Source: an uncultured Roseobacter sp.
GTDB lineage: Bacteria; Pseudomonadota; Alphaproteobacteria; Rhodobacterales; Rhodobacteraceae
Assembly (NCBI RefSeq): GCF_947495275.1
Contig: NZ_CANLYL010000008.1
Span: forward strand, 124,001 to 188,000
Direction: 5' to 3'
DNA: 64,000 bases
Shown here piece after piece: positions 26,706 through 34,978 of this stretch (position 1 is its first letter; every line of letters begins with the position of its first letter). The notes beneath the pieces were generated by a model that saw nothing but the letters and a program-made list of their open reading frames with translations, ran no database searches and was not told the origin of the DNA. Made by a program: the position numbers and the translations under genes.

Positions 26706-26795
26706 ATGACGCCAACGACCTTCCAGAAAATCACCTATCTGGCCTTGATCCTGTTGATGACCGGTGTCGCCGCTGGCGTATTGGGCGGGCTGTAG
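26706..26795 (+). CDS. Small 29-residue membrane protein
   Basis: ATG at 26706 is preceded by GGGGGAG and encodes MTPTTFQKITYLALILLMTG followed by nine more residues (VAAGVLGGL), a single hydrophobic helix. It stops 5 bp before the start of the XpaC-like gene, so translation would be coupled. It may be a true small protein of this operon or a leader that helps translation of the next gene. I do not recognise a family. Confidence 0.5.
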   Translation: MTPTTFQKITYLALILLMTGVAAGVLGGL

Positions 26796-26800
26796 AACCG

Positions 26801-27688
26801 ATGGCGCAAAGATACGGCGGCAAATACAGCCCCGACGGCAGCTCGAAATCTGAAACCACGGTCCCGCGGGGAACCTACACAGGGGCCTCTGTCGACCCTG
26901 TTGGCGCGCGCGCGAACCTGATGTTCCTCCCTGCGGTCATCTTGGTCTTCATGTCGTTGACACAAGACGCACTGGGCCTCGCTGTTGGATTGGTGGGTGC
27001 CGGCATTCTGAGCTTGGGCGCGTGGTTGTTACGTGGCGGATTGGTTGCCCAGGCCGCCTATCTGGATCGGAAGGTGGCGCGCCGTCCTGCAATGCCCCGA
27101 AAAATTCTGGCAGCCTGCCTTGCTGGTCTGGGCACAGCCCTTGCTGCCCTCAGCCATGACGGCGGTATTGTTGCCGCGGTCGTTTTTGGCGCGGCTGCCT
27201 GTGGCTTGCACATCGCCGCCTTTGGCATTGACCCGCTTTCGGACAAGGGCATGGAAGGGATCGACACCTTTCAACAGGACCGTGTGGCACGGGTTGTGGA
27301 CGAAGCTGAAGCCCATCTGGCAGGTATGGATGACGCCCTCAGGCGCGCCGGTGACCGTAAAGTGTCCTCCAGGATGGAGCAGTTCCAAACGGTCGTGCGC
27401 AATATGATCCGCACCGTGGAAGAAGATCCCCGCGATCTCACGGCGGCGCGCAAATACCTGGGCGTCTACCTGCTGGGTGCGCGTGACGCGACGGTGAAAT
27501 TCTCTGACATCTACGCGCGGACACAAGACAGCAAGGCAAAGGCCGACTTTCTGTCACTGCTGGATGACCTGGAACAAAATTTCTCGAACCGCACCAAAAA
27601 ATTGCTGCTGGATGACAACAACGATTTGGCCATAGAAATTGAGGTTCTTCGGGACCGACTGCAACGCGAAGGTGTGCGTCTGGAGTGA
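26801..27688 (+). CDS. XpaC-like 5-bromo-4-chloroindolyl phosphate hydrolysis family protein
   Basis: This 295-residue protein has two to four hydrophobic segments near the N terminus (about residues 45-130) and a long C-terminal part with predicted helices, matching the XpaC family (PF10112). The name comes from an old phosphatase-phenotype screen and does not describe a proven enzyme. Members sit next to TelA in Firmicutes and Proteobacteria, as here: the TelA-like gene starts 28 bp downstream. Confidence 0.85.
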   Translation: MAQRYGGKYSPDGSSKSETTVPRGTYTGASVDPVGARANLMFLPAVILVFMSLTQDALGLAVGLVGAGILSLGAWLLRGGLVAQAAYLDRKVARRPAMPRKILAACLAGLGTALAALSHDGGIVAAVVFGAAACGLHIAAFGIDPLSDKGMEGIDTFQQDRVARVVDEAEAHLAGMDDALRRAGDRKVSSRMEQFQTVVRNMIRTVEEDPRDLTAARKYLGVYLLGARDATVKFSDIYARTQDSKAKADFLSLLDDLEQNFSNRTKKLLLDDNNDLAIEIEVLRDRLQREGVRLE

Positions 27689-27716
27689 TGCCGCCGATTA
27701 GAAAGGACCTGACAAC

Positions 27717-28913
27717 ATGACTGAAACGACCCGCGAAAAAGCCGCCGAAAGCCTGAAATTGGTGGAGGAAGTGACCGCCGTGGTGCTGCCGGAGCCTGCC
27801 GATGCAAATGCCATCGTCCCCCTGTCGCAGGCAGATGAACCCGTGGGCGCCGAAATCTCCAAAAGGATCGCAGAAATTGATATGGCTGATACGCAGTCAA
27901 TTGTCTCCTTCGGGTCGCGGGCACAGGTCGAGTTGCAGGAAATCTCGCAGGCCATGTTAGGCGGTGTGCGTAACAAGGATGTCGGACCAGCCGGCGATTC
28001 ACTGCGCAATATTGTCACCACCATCCGGGGCTTTTCAATCTCGGAACTGGACGTTCGACGGGATCGCAGTTTCTGGGAAAAGCTGATGGGCAAGGCCGCG
28101 CCATTTGCAAAGTTCACCGCCAAATTCGAAGAGGTTCAGGGACAGATCGACCGCATCACGGACGAGTTGCTCAAGCACGAACACACGCTGCTCAAAGACA
28201 TCAAATCGCTCGACATGCTTTATGACAAGACGTTGCAGTTTTATGATGAACTCGCGCTCTATATTTCGGCAGGCGAAGAAAAGCTGCGCCAGCTTGACGA
28301 AACAATCATTCCGGCCAAGGCCGCCGAGGTGGATCAGGCAGAGGAAGCTGATCAGGTCATGGTTGCGCAGGAGTTGCGCGATTTGCGTGCGGCAAGAGAC
28401 GATCTGGAACGCCGGGTGCATGATCTCAAGCTGACCCGTCAAGTGACGATGCAATCCTTGCCCTCGATCCGGCTGGTTCAGGAAAACGACAAATCGTTGG
28501 TAACCAAGATCAATTCGACACTGGTGAACACGGTCCCTCTCTGGGAGACGCAACTGGCACAGGCGGTCACCATTCAACGTTCCGCCGAAGCGGCCAAGGC
28601 GGTGCGCCAGGCCAATGACCTGACCAACGAGTTGTTGACCGCAAACGCCAAGAACCTGCGCGAAAGCAACAAGATCGTGCGCGAAGAGATGGAACGCGGG
28701 GTCTTTGACATCGAAGCGGTCAAACAGGCCAATGCTGATCTGATCGGAACCATCGAGGAATCTCTGCAAATCGCGGATGAAGGCAAAGCCCGGCGCGCGG
28801 CGGCGGAAACCGAATTGCAGCAGATGGAAACCAAATTGCGCGACACACTTGCATCGGCAAAGGCCCGGGGCGATGGCGTTGGCGATACCTCTGGCACCGC
28901 CGTGCCGGGCTGA
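27717..28913 (+). CDS. TelA/KlaA-like toxic anion resistance family protein
   Basis: This 398-residue protein belongs to the TelA family (PF05816), named for plasmid genes that confer tellurite resistance. It is almost entirely helical with a central coiled-coil-like region ('EELADLRAARDDLERRV'-type heptads near residues 215-250) and conserved late motif 'LTNELLTANAKNLRESNK'. No signal or membrane segment is seen. With the XpaC-like neighbour it is thought to act at the envelope or in stress response; the mechanism is unknown. Confidence 0.88.
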   Translation: MTETTREKAAESLKLVEEVTAVVLPEPADANAIVPLSQADEPVGAEISKRIAEIDMADTQSIVSFGSRAQVELQEISQAMLGGVRNKDVGPAGDSLRNIVTTIRGFSISELDVRRDRSFWEKLMGKAAPFAKFTAKFEEVQGQIDRITDELLKHEHTLLKDIKSLDMLYDKTLQFYDELALYISAGEEKLRQLDETIIPAKAAEVDQAEEADQVMVAQELRDLRAARDDLERRVHDLKLTRQVTMQSLPSIRLVQENDKSLVTKINSTLVNTVPLWETQLAQAVTIQRSAEAAKAVRQANDLTNELLTANAKNLRESNKIVREEMERGVFDIEAVKQANADLIGTIEESLQIADEGKARRAAAETELQQMETKLRDTLASAKARGDGVGDTSGTAVPG

Positions 28914-28920
28914 TCAGCGG

Positions 28921-29868
28921 ATGGTAAGGCAACGGGATTTTCTGCGCTGGGGCGCGATGGCTATTGCAGGAGCAGCTCTTGTTGCTTGCGATCTTGTCCC
29001 GCAACCCACCTCCGTTGCCACGCCCCGCGCACGCCCGGTCCGACCGGTTGAGACGCAATTGCGCCCCACCTCCGAAGAAAGTGCTGCCTTACGCAGCTAT
29101 CTGGTGCAGGTGCAATCGGCGCAACTCAGCCAGGGCTTGCTGCGCGAAGACGCGGGCGGGCCGGATACACCGTTCACCGCCGATATGCTGGCGCGGAACT
29201 TTGAGCGCATCGTGTTTTTCAATGAATATGCAAATGCGTTACAGGGCCGCGGCGGCGAAAGCCCATTGCGGAAATGGGCTTCCCCGGTCCGGATGGGCCT
29301 GATCTTTGGGCCAAGTGTACCGCCCTCCCAGCGCTCTGATGACATGGCAGCCATTCGCAGCTACGCGCGCAGATTGGGTCAGATCACCGGCCATCCCATC
29401 AGCAACTTTGGCAATCCAAACTTCATTGTAATCGTTGCCAGTGAGGATGACCGCGCAGAGGCGCTTGACGCTGCCGCTGACCGCGTGCCCGGCATTTCGC
29501 GCGATAGTCTCAACGCCCTGCGCAGCCTGTCGCGTGACACCTATTGCGCTGTCGCCGCCTATGCCGCGGGATCAAAAGACAATACCTACACCGCAGCTGT
29601 TGCCGTGATCCGCGCCGAGAACCCCAGCCTGTTGCGTCTCAGCTGTATTCACGAAGAACTGGCACAGGGCCTTGGTCTGGCCAATGATAGCCGGGATGCG
29701 CGGCCCTCCATCTTCAACGATGATGACGAATTTGCCCTGCTTACCCGGCACGATGAGCTGCTGCTGAAAATGCTCTATGACCCCCGCCTCAAGGCCGGCA
29801 TGACGGCGACCGAAGCCGCCCCTATCACACGGATCATCGCGCGCGAACTCAAAAGCGGGCCTCTTTAG
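28921..29868 (+). CDS. DUF2927 domain lipoprotein
   Basis: This 315-residue protein starts at the ATG at 28921, 5 bp after the TelA-like stop region, giving an N terminus with 'DFLRWGAMAIAGAALVACD' that reads as a lipoprotein signal with lipobox. The DUF2927 core shows 'KWASPVRMGLIFGPSVP' and 'CIHEELAQGLGLANDS', the latter with an HE pair that resembles a zincin metalloprotease active site. The open frame extends upstream to 28777, but the shorter start gives the sensible signal. Function is not established. Confidence 0.8.
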   Translation: MVRQRDFLRWGAMAIAGAALVACDLVPQPTSVATPRARPVRPVETQLRPTSEESAALRSYLVQVQSAQLSQGLLREDAGGPDTPFTADMLARNFERIVFFNEYANALQGRGGESPLRKWASPVRMGLIFGPSVPPSQRSDDMAAIRSYARRLGQITGHPISNFGNPNFIVIVASEDDRAEALDAAADRVPGISRDSLNALRSLSRDTYCAVAAYAAGSKDNTYTAAVAVIRAENPSLLRLSCIHEELAQGLGLANDSRDARPSIFNDDDEFALLTRHDELLLKMLYDPRLKAGMTATEAAPITRIIARELKSGPL

Positions 29869-29894
29869 GGCCGCGAAGGTAAAGGACTGATATT

Positions 29895-31007
29895 ATGGGT
29901 ATATTCGACTTTCTCTCTGGTGAATTCATCGACGTCATTCATTGGACGGACAACACCCGCGACACGATGGTATGGCGGTTTGAGCGCGAAGGCCACGAGA
30001 TCAAATATGGCGCCAAACTGACAGTGCGCGAAGGTCAGGCAGCGGTTTTTGTGCATGAAGGGCAACTGGCGGATGTCTTCACGCCCGGCCTTTACATGCT
30101 TGAAACCAACAACATGCCGATCATGACCACGCTGCAGCATTGGGATCACGGTTTCAGAAGCCCGTTCAAATCCGAGATTTATTACGTCAACACGACACGG
30201 TTCAACGATCTGAAATGGGGCACGAAAAATCCCATTATCTGCCGGGATCCGGAGTTTGGCCCGGTGCGGCTGCGCGCCTTCGGCACCTATTCCATCAAGG
30301 TCAGTGATCCGGCCAAGTTCCTTGTGGAGATCGTCGGAACGGACGGCGAATTCACGATGGATGAGATCAGCTTCCAGATCCGTAACATTCTGGTGCAGGA
30401 GTTTTCGCGTACCATTGCCAGAGCGGGCATTCCCGTACTGGATATGGCGGCGAACACGCGCGAGCTGGGTCAGCTTGTGGGCAAGGAGATTGCCGCCCAG
30501 CTGGCCGAATACGGGCTGAGCATGCCCGAGCTTTACATAGAGAACATATCGCTGCCGCCCGCGGTCGAGGAGGTCATGGACAAGCGCTCTTCGATGGGTG
30601 TGATTGGCAATCTGAATGAATACATGCAGTTTCAGGCAGCCGAAGCGCTTGGCCGTGACGGCGGCGGGGCGGCGGCCATTCAGGCAGGCCTTGGTGCCGG
30701 TCTGGGCATGCAGATCGGACATGCGGCAGCTCAGCAGGGACCATGGGGCGCGCGTGCAACAGGCGCTCCCGCAGCAGTGCCCCCGCCACCGCCGCCCGTC
30801 GAACACGTCTGGCATATTGCAGAGAATGGCGCGACCAAAGGGCCATATTCGAAAGCTGCGTTGGGCCGGATGACCACCGATGGGGCCGTCACACGCGAAA
30901 CGCTGGTCTGGACACCGGGTCAGGATGGCTGGATGCGCGCAGAGGATGTGGCCGAACTGGCCCAGCTTTTTACGGTCCTGCCCCCACCCCCGCCACCACC
31001 GGCCTGA
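29895..31007 (+). CDS. SPFH domain protein with C-terminal GYF_2 domain
   Basis: This 370-residue protein belongs to the 'virion core protein'-like SPFH group (YdjI type). Residues about 20-215 form the SPFH/band-7 core ('FTPGLYMLETNNMPIMTTL', 'VGTDGEFTMDEISFQIRNIL'), followed by a Gly/Ala-rich linker (about 250-305) and a GYF_2 domain with 'HVWHIAENGATKGPYS' and 'DGWMRAEDV', ending in polyproline. No N-terminal membrane segment is seen. It is part of the XpaC/TelA run and probably scaffolds a membrane-associated complex. Confidence 0.88.
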   Translation: MGIFDFLSGEFIDVIHWTDNTRDTMVWRFEREGHEIKYGAKLTVREGQAAVFVHEGQLADVFTPGLYMLETNNMPIMTTLQHWDHGFRSPFKSEIYYVNTTRFNDLKWGTKNPIICRDPEFGPVRLRAFGTYSIKVSDPAKFLVEIVGTDGEFTMDEISFQIRNILVQEFSRTIARAGIPVLDMAANTRELGQLVGKEIAAQLAEYGLSMPELYIENISLPPAVEEVMDKRSSMGVIGNLNEYMQFQAAEALGRDGGGAAAIQAGLGAGLGMQIGHAAAQQGPWGARATGAPAAVPPPPPPVEHVWHIAENGATKGPYSKAALGRMTTDGAVTRETLVWTPGQDGWMRAEDVAELAQLFTVLPPPPPPPA

Positions 31008-31076
31008 GACGCATTGAAACTTCCGCGCGACCTGCCCCGTATCTGAAAGGAGCCCTGAGTTTGCAGGAGATGGCCG

Positions 31077-31610
31077 ATGAAAATCCAGCGACGCACCTAT
31101 CTCAAATGGCTGCACTGGCGCTTGGTTCCGCTGGTGATCTGGTTCACGGTGGTGCAACCCCACGACATTCGCCCCTTTGGCGACGCGGCATTCATGTTTC
31201 ATTCCGTTCTGGGGCTGATCTTCGTGACACTGGCTTTGCTCTGGACAGCGGATTACCTGCGGCGTGGTCTGGCCAGCCGTCCCGGCCCGAAACTTTCAGG
31301 TCCACTTCGAAGATTTCACCGGATCATGCATCTGACCTTGATCTGGGGGCTCTTTGGCGTAGCCATCACCGGCTTTCTGCTGGGGTTGACCTCGACTGTT
31401 TTGCTCTGGGCGGGTGGGATCGTGCCCATCGCGCCGCCGCTCGGGTTGCCACGTGCCAACGATCTGGTAGGACAAATTCATTCCGTCGAGTTTTATCTGC
31501 TGTCCTTTCTGGTCGGCTGCCACGCGCTTTTTCACATCTGGCGGCATCTGCACCTGCGCGACAACGCCCTGCGGATCATGCTTCCCCGTCTTCTTCACAA
31601 ATACCTGTGA
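31077..31610 (+). CDS. Cytochrome b561-type membrane protein
   Basis: This 177-residue protein has four hydrophobic helices with histidines placed as haem ligands ('LKWLHWRLVP', 'FMFHSVLGL', 'RFHRIMHL', 'FLVGCHALFHIWRHLHL'), matching the di-haem cytochrome b561/prokaryotic cytochrome b family. Such proteins move electrons across or within the inner membrane. The ATG is preceded by CAGGAGA. It lies between the SPFH gene and the zinc-ribbon gene in the same run. Confidence 0.85.
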   Translation: MKIQRRTYLKWLHWRLVPLVIWFTVVQPHDIRPFGDAAFMFHSVLGLIFVTLALLWTADYLRRGLASRPGPKLSGPLRRFHRIMHLTLIWGLFGVAITGFLLGLTSTVLLWAGGIVPIAPPLGLPRANDLVGQIHSVEFYLLSFLVGCHALFHIWRHLHLRDNALRIMLPRLLHKYL

Positions 31611-31627
31611 ACCTCCATCTGTAGATC

Positions 31628-32734
31628 ATGACCGAAAACGCCGAAACCACCCAAGCGGATCACCATTTTCCCTGCGATAACTGCGGCGGGGATATGCGGT
31701 TTGACCCGGCCGGTCGCCAGTTGACCTGCGATCACTGCGGCAATCTGGAGCCGATGGATGCCGGACCCTGGCGTGCCGCGGCCATCAGGGAAATGTCCTA
31801 CGATCAGGCCCTGTCCCAGCAGTTGCCCAGCATGGAGATGGAGGAAACGCGCGTTTCCAAATGCCCCAACTGCGCCGCCGAAGTCGCATTTGATCCCGAT
31901 ATTCACGCCACCGAATGCCCGTTCTGCGCCACGCCTGTTGTGACGGACACTGGCAAGCACCGACATATCAAACCGCGTGCGGTTCTGCCCTTTGCGCTGG
32001 ATGAGGCATCGGCGCGCAACGCCATGACAAACTGGCTGGGCGGGCTGTGGTTCGCGCCCAACGGGCTGAAAGAATACGCCCGCAAGGGGCGGCGCATGCA
32101 GGGCATCTACGTGCCCTACTGGACCTTCGATGCAGATACCAAATCCGCCTATTCCGGCGAGCGGGGCACGGTCTATTTCGAAACCCACACAGTGATGCAC
32201 AATGGCAAGACGCAGCGTGTGCGCGTGCCAAAGGTCCGGTGGCGGTCAAAACGAGGCCGTGTTGCGCGGTTCTTCGATGATGTCGTTGTTCTGGCGTCAA
32301 CCTCGCTGCCCAAAACCTATACCGATGGGTTGGAGCCCTGGGATTTAAGCGGGCTGGAACCCTACGCGCCGGAATACCTCGCCGGATTTCGCGCAGAAGG
32401 CTATGCCGTGCCCCTCAAGGACGGCTTTGTGGAAGCGCGCCAGATCATGGACCGCGTAATTGCGCGCGACATTCGCTTCGACATCGGCGGCGATCGCCAG
32501 CGCATCCACCGTGTGGATACTGACGTGCGGGACGTAACGTTCAAGCACATCCTACTGCCGGTCTGGCTTGCCGCCTACAAATATCGCGGCCGGACGTTCC
32601 GGTTTGTGGTCAACGGCACGACAGGCAAGGTACAGGGGGAACGGCCCTATTCCACGGTGAAAATAACCGTTGCGGTGATCGTCGGCCTGTTGATCGCGGC
32701 TGCTGTGGGCTATGGCATGGCGCTGAACCAATGA
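31628..32734 (+). CDS. Zinc-ribbon membrane protein
   Basis: This 368-residue protein has two zinc ribbons at the N terminus ('CDNCGGDM...CDHCGN' and 'CPNCAAEV...CPFCAT', residues about 15-102), a beta-rich middle, and one hydrophobic helix at the C terminus (about 345-363). Proteins of this type are sometimes misannotated as PriA-like 'replication restart' proteins because of the ribbons, but there is no helicase domain. It overlaps the nitroreductase start by 4 bp and is the last gene of the XpaC/TelA/SPFH run. Confidence 0.82.
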   Translation: MTENAETTQADHHFPCDNCGGDMRFDPAGRQLTCDHCGNLEPMDAGPWRAAAIREMSYDQALSQQLPSMEMEETRVSKCPNCAAEVAFDPDIHATECPFCATPVVTDTGKHRHIKPRAVLPFALDEASARNAMTNWLGGLWFAPNGLKEYARKGRRMQGIYVPYWTFDADTKSAYSGERGTVYFETHTVMHNGKTQRVRVPKVRWRSKRGRVARFFDDVVVLASTSLPKTYTDGLEPWDLSGLEPYAPEYLAGFRAEGYAVPLKDGFVEARQIMDRVIARDIRFDIGGDRQRIHRVDTDVRDVTFKHILLPVWLAAYKYRGRTFRFVVNGTTGKVQGERPYSTVKITVAVIVGLLIAAAVGYGMALNQ

Positions 32735-33402
32735 GCCGGATTTCCACACTCACCGGTCTCTTGCAGGAGAGATTTTCCTGCCGGGCCTTTCTTCCCGATC
32801 CCGTGCCCGATGACACCATCGCGCAAATTGTCGCGACCGCGCGCCATGTGCCATCGTGGTGCAATGCGCAGCCCTGGCAGGTTACCGTCACCAGACCTGA
32901 CGCCACCGACCGGTTTCGCGTGGCCTTGCAAGAGGCCGTTCAGACAGCCGCGCCGAAACTTGACCTTGCAGGGCCTGACGCATACCCCGGTGTGTATGGT
33001 GAAAGACGCAGGACCTGTGGATGGCAACTCTATGATGCCGTGGGCGTGGCCAAAGGCGACCGCGCGGCCTCCGGCGCGCAAATGATGCGGAACTTTTCCC
33101 TCTTCGACGCACCGCATGTGGCGATCATTTCCAGTCCACGGGCGCTGGCCGCCTATGGTGCCATGGACACAGGCGGCTTTGTGACGGCCTTCATGCTGGC
33201 GGCGAAAGCTCTGAACGTTGACAGCATCGCGCAGGCGGCGGTTGCCTCCTATGCCGATTGCGTGCGAGCGCATTTCGCGATGCCCCAGGATCGCCTGATC
33301 CTATGCGCAATCTCCTTCGGCTATGGCGACCACAATCACCCCGCAAACAGTTTCCGCACCGAACGTGCGGACCTGTCGGACATACTGGAGTGGCAAGCAT
33401 GA
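32731..33402 (+). CDS. Nitroreductase family protein
   Basis: This 223-residue protein is an FMN-dependent nitroreductase-family oxidoreductase. It shows '[16 protein letters not shown]' and '[15 protein letters not shown]' for FMN binding, '[18 protein letters not shown]' in the middle and '[12 protein letters not shown]' near the C terminus. Such enzymes reduce nitro, quinone or enone compounds with NAD(P)H. The start and stop overlap both neighbours by 4 bp, so it is coupled to the zinc-ribbon gene and dtd. Confidence 0.9.
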   Translation: MSRISTLTGLLQERFSCRAFLPDPVPDDTIAQIVATARHVPSWCNAQPWQVTVTRPDATDRFRVALQEAVQTAAPKLDLAGPDAYPGVYGERRRTCGWQLYDAVGVAKGDRAASGAQMMRNFSLFDAPHVAIISSPRALAAYGAMDTGGFVTAFMLAAKALNVDSIAQAAVASYADCVRAHFAMPQDRLILCAISFGYGDHNHPANSFRTERADLSDILEWQA

Positions 33403-33845
33403 GAGCCCTGATCCAACGTGTAGCCCAAGCATCCGTGACCGTTGACAATGCGACCATCGGGCAAATCGGTCCGGGGCTGTTGATCCTTGTCTGCGCGATG
33501 CCCGGAGATACTGAAAACACAGCGAAAGCTCTAGCCGCCAAGATCGGCAAACTGCGGCTTTTCAAGGACGATGCGGGCAAGATGAACCTCAGCCTGCTTC
33601 AGACCGGTGGCGCCGCACTTGTGGTCAGCCAGTTTACCCTCGCCGCCGATACATCGCGCGGCAACAGGCCGGGGTTTTCCGGTGCGGCCAAACCCGACAT
33701 CGCCAAAGCGCTTTACCTGCATTTCGCCGATGCGCTGCGCGCTCTGGACCTCCCCATAGAGACCGGACAATTCGGGGCCGATATGTCCGTCTCCCTGACA
33801 AACGACGGGCCCGTGACACTCTGGCTCGATACGCAAAACCCCTGA
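33399..33845 (+). CDS. dtd: D-aminoacyl-tRNA deacylase
   Basis: This 148-residue protein begins '[15 protein letters not shown]' and has the DTD motifs '[21 protein letters not shown]' and, near the C terminus, '[17 protein letters not shown]'. It removes D-amino acids (and glycine) mischarged on tRNA. The start ATG overlaps the nitroreductase stop (ATGA); a longer frame into that gene is not supported. Confidence 0.95.
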   Translation: MRALIQRVAQASVTVDNATIGQIGPGLLILVCAMPGDTENTAKALAAKIGKLRLFKDDAGKMNLSLLQTGGAALVVSQFTLAADTSRGNRPGFSGAAKPDIAKALYLHFADALRALDLPIETGQFGADMSVSLTNDGPVTLWLDTQNP

Positions 33846-33861
33846 TCTGGAAGGCCCGTCA

Positions 33862-34971
33862 ATGCAGACCAAACACTTTCTGAAAGCGCTGTTCCAAACG
33901 GGCGTGGCTGCGGTGCGGGGTGATGCAGCCGTTGCCAAAGCGCTTGAACGCACGCCCATCCAGACGCCGCACCAGATCATCGCGGTCGGCAAGGCGGCGA
34001 CCGCCATGGCCCTAGCCGCCCATGCTCGTTTCCCGGACACCCCGCTTTTGATTGTTACCAAATACGACCATGCCGACGGCGCGCCCGCCAGTGCCGAGGT
34101 CATCGAGGCCGCACACCCGGTGCTTGACGACAACAGCCTGCGCGCCGGTGCGCGGATTGGCGAGGTTGTCCGCACCATGGGCAAGGGCAGCCATCTGCTG
34201 CTGCTGGTATCGGGCGGGGCCTCTGCCTTGGCGGAAGACCCGAGCGAGGGACTGGACCTTGCCGGGCTGAAAGAGCGTGCAGAGCAATTGCTGGCATCCG
34301 GAGCCGACATTCACGCGATGAACAGCGCGCGCAAGCAAATGAGCCGCATCAAGGGGGGTAAACTGCTGGCCGGGTTCAAAGGCGCGCAGGTCACAACCCT
34401 GGCGATTTCTGACGTGGAAGGAGACAGCCTTGCCGTGATCGGCTCTGGCATTGGCGATGCGGCAGCGGAGGTGCCTTTCGCCTTCTCCCCGCAGATTGTC
34501 GCAAGCAACGCCATCGCCCGCGCCGCTGTGGCCGACGCCAGTAGAACGCAAGGTGTGCCGGTACAGACAAACGATGAGACCCTTTATGACGACATCCATA
34601 CGCTTGCCCCGCGTCTTGGTGCAATATTGCGCGATGGTGCGCCGGGCGTACATGTATTTGGCGGCGAACCCACTGTGGTGTTGCCCGAAAATCCGGGCCG
34701 CGGCGGGCGCAATCAGGCCCTTGCGCTGCTGCTGGCCCGCGAAATCGCAGGGCGAAACGACATACGCATCCTTGTTGCCGGTACCGACGGTACAGATGGA
34801 CCAACCGATGCGGCGGGAGCCATCGTCGACGGGCAGATTTGGGATGCATCAGGAGAAGAAGCGCTTGCTCGCGCCGACGCAGGCACTTGGCTGGAGGCCC
34901 GGGGAGCATTGCTCAAGACCGGTCCCACCGGCACCAATGTAATGGATCTGGTGATTGCCCTGAAATCCTGA
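33862..34971 (+). CDS. Glycerate 2-kinase (type 2 glycerate kinase, DUF4147/MOFRL)
   Basis: This 369-residue protein matches the type 2 glycerate kinase family (GckA/TtuD), which makes 2-phosphoglycerate from D-glycerate with ATP. It shows 'AVGKAATAMA', 'GGASALAEDPSEGLDL' and a C-terminal MOFRL-like part 'NPGRGGRNQALALLLAREI' and 'GTDGTDGPTDAAGAIVD'. The ATG has GGAAGG 8 nt upstream. Earlier annotations of the family as hydroxypyruvate reductase are a known source of confusion. Confidence 0.88.
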   Translation: MQTKHFLKALFQTGVAAVRGDAAVAKALERTPIQTPHQIIAVGKAATAMALAAHARFPDTPLLIVTKYDHADGAPASAEVIEAAHPVLDDNSLRAGARIGEVVRTMGKGSHLLLLVSGGASALAEDPSEGLDLAGLKERAEQLLASGADIHAMNSARKQMSRIKGGKLLAGFKGAQVTTLAISDVEGDSLAVIGSGIGDAAAEVPFAFSPQIVASNAIARAAVADASRTQGVPVQTNDETLYDDIHTLAPRLGAILRDGAPGVHVFGGEPTVVLPENPGRGGRNQALALLLAREIAGRNDIRILVAGTDGTDGPTDAAGAIVDGQIWDASGEEALARADAGTWLEARGALLKTGPTGTNVMDLVIALKS

Positions 34972-34978
34972 CGCCCGC

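Noticed and set aside
29865-31202. A 445-residue minus-strand open frame opposite the SPFH gene
   Set aside because: It is the complement of an intact SPFH-GYF gene and shows His/Arg-rich nonsense composition typical of antisense frames in high-GC DNA.
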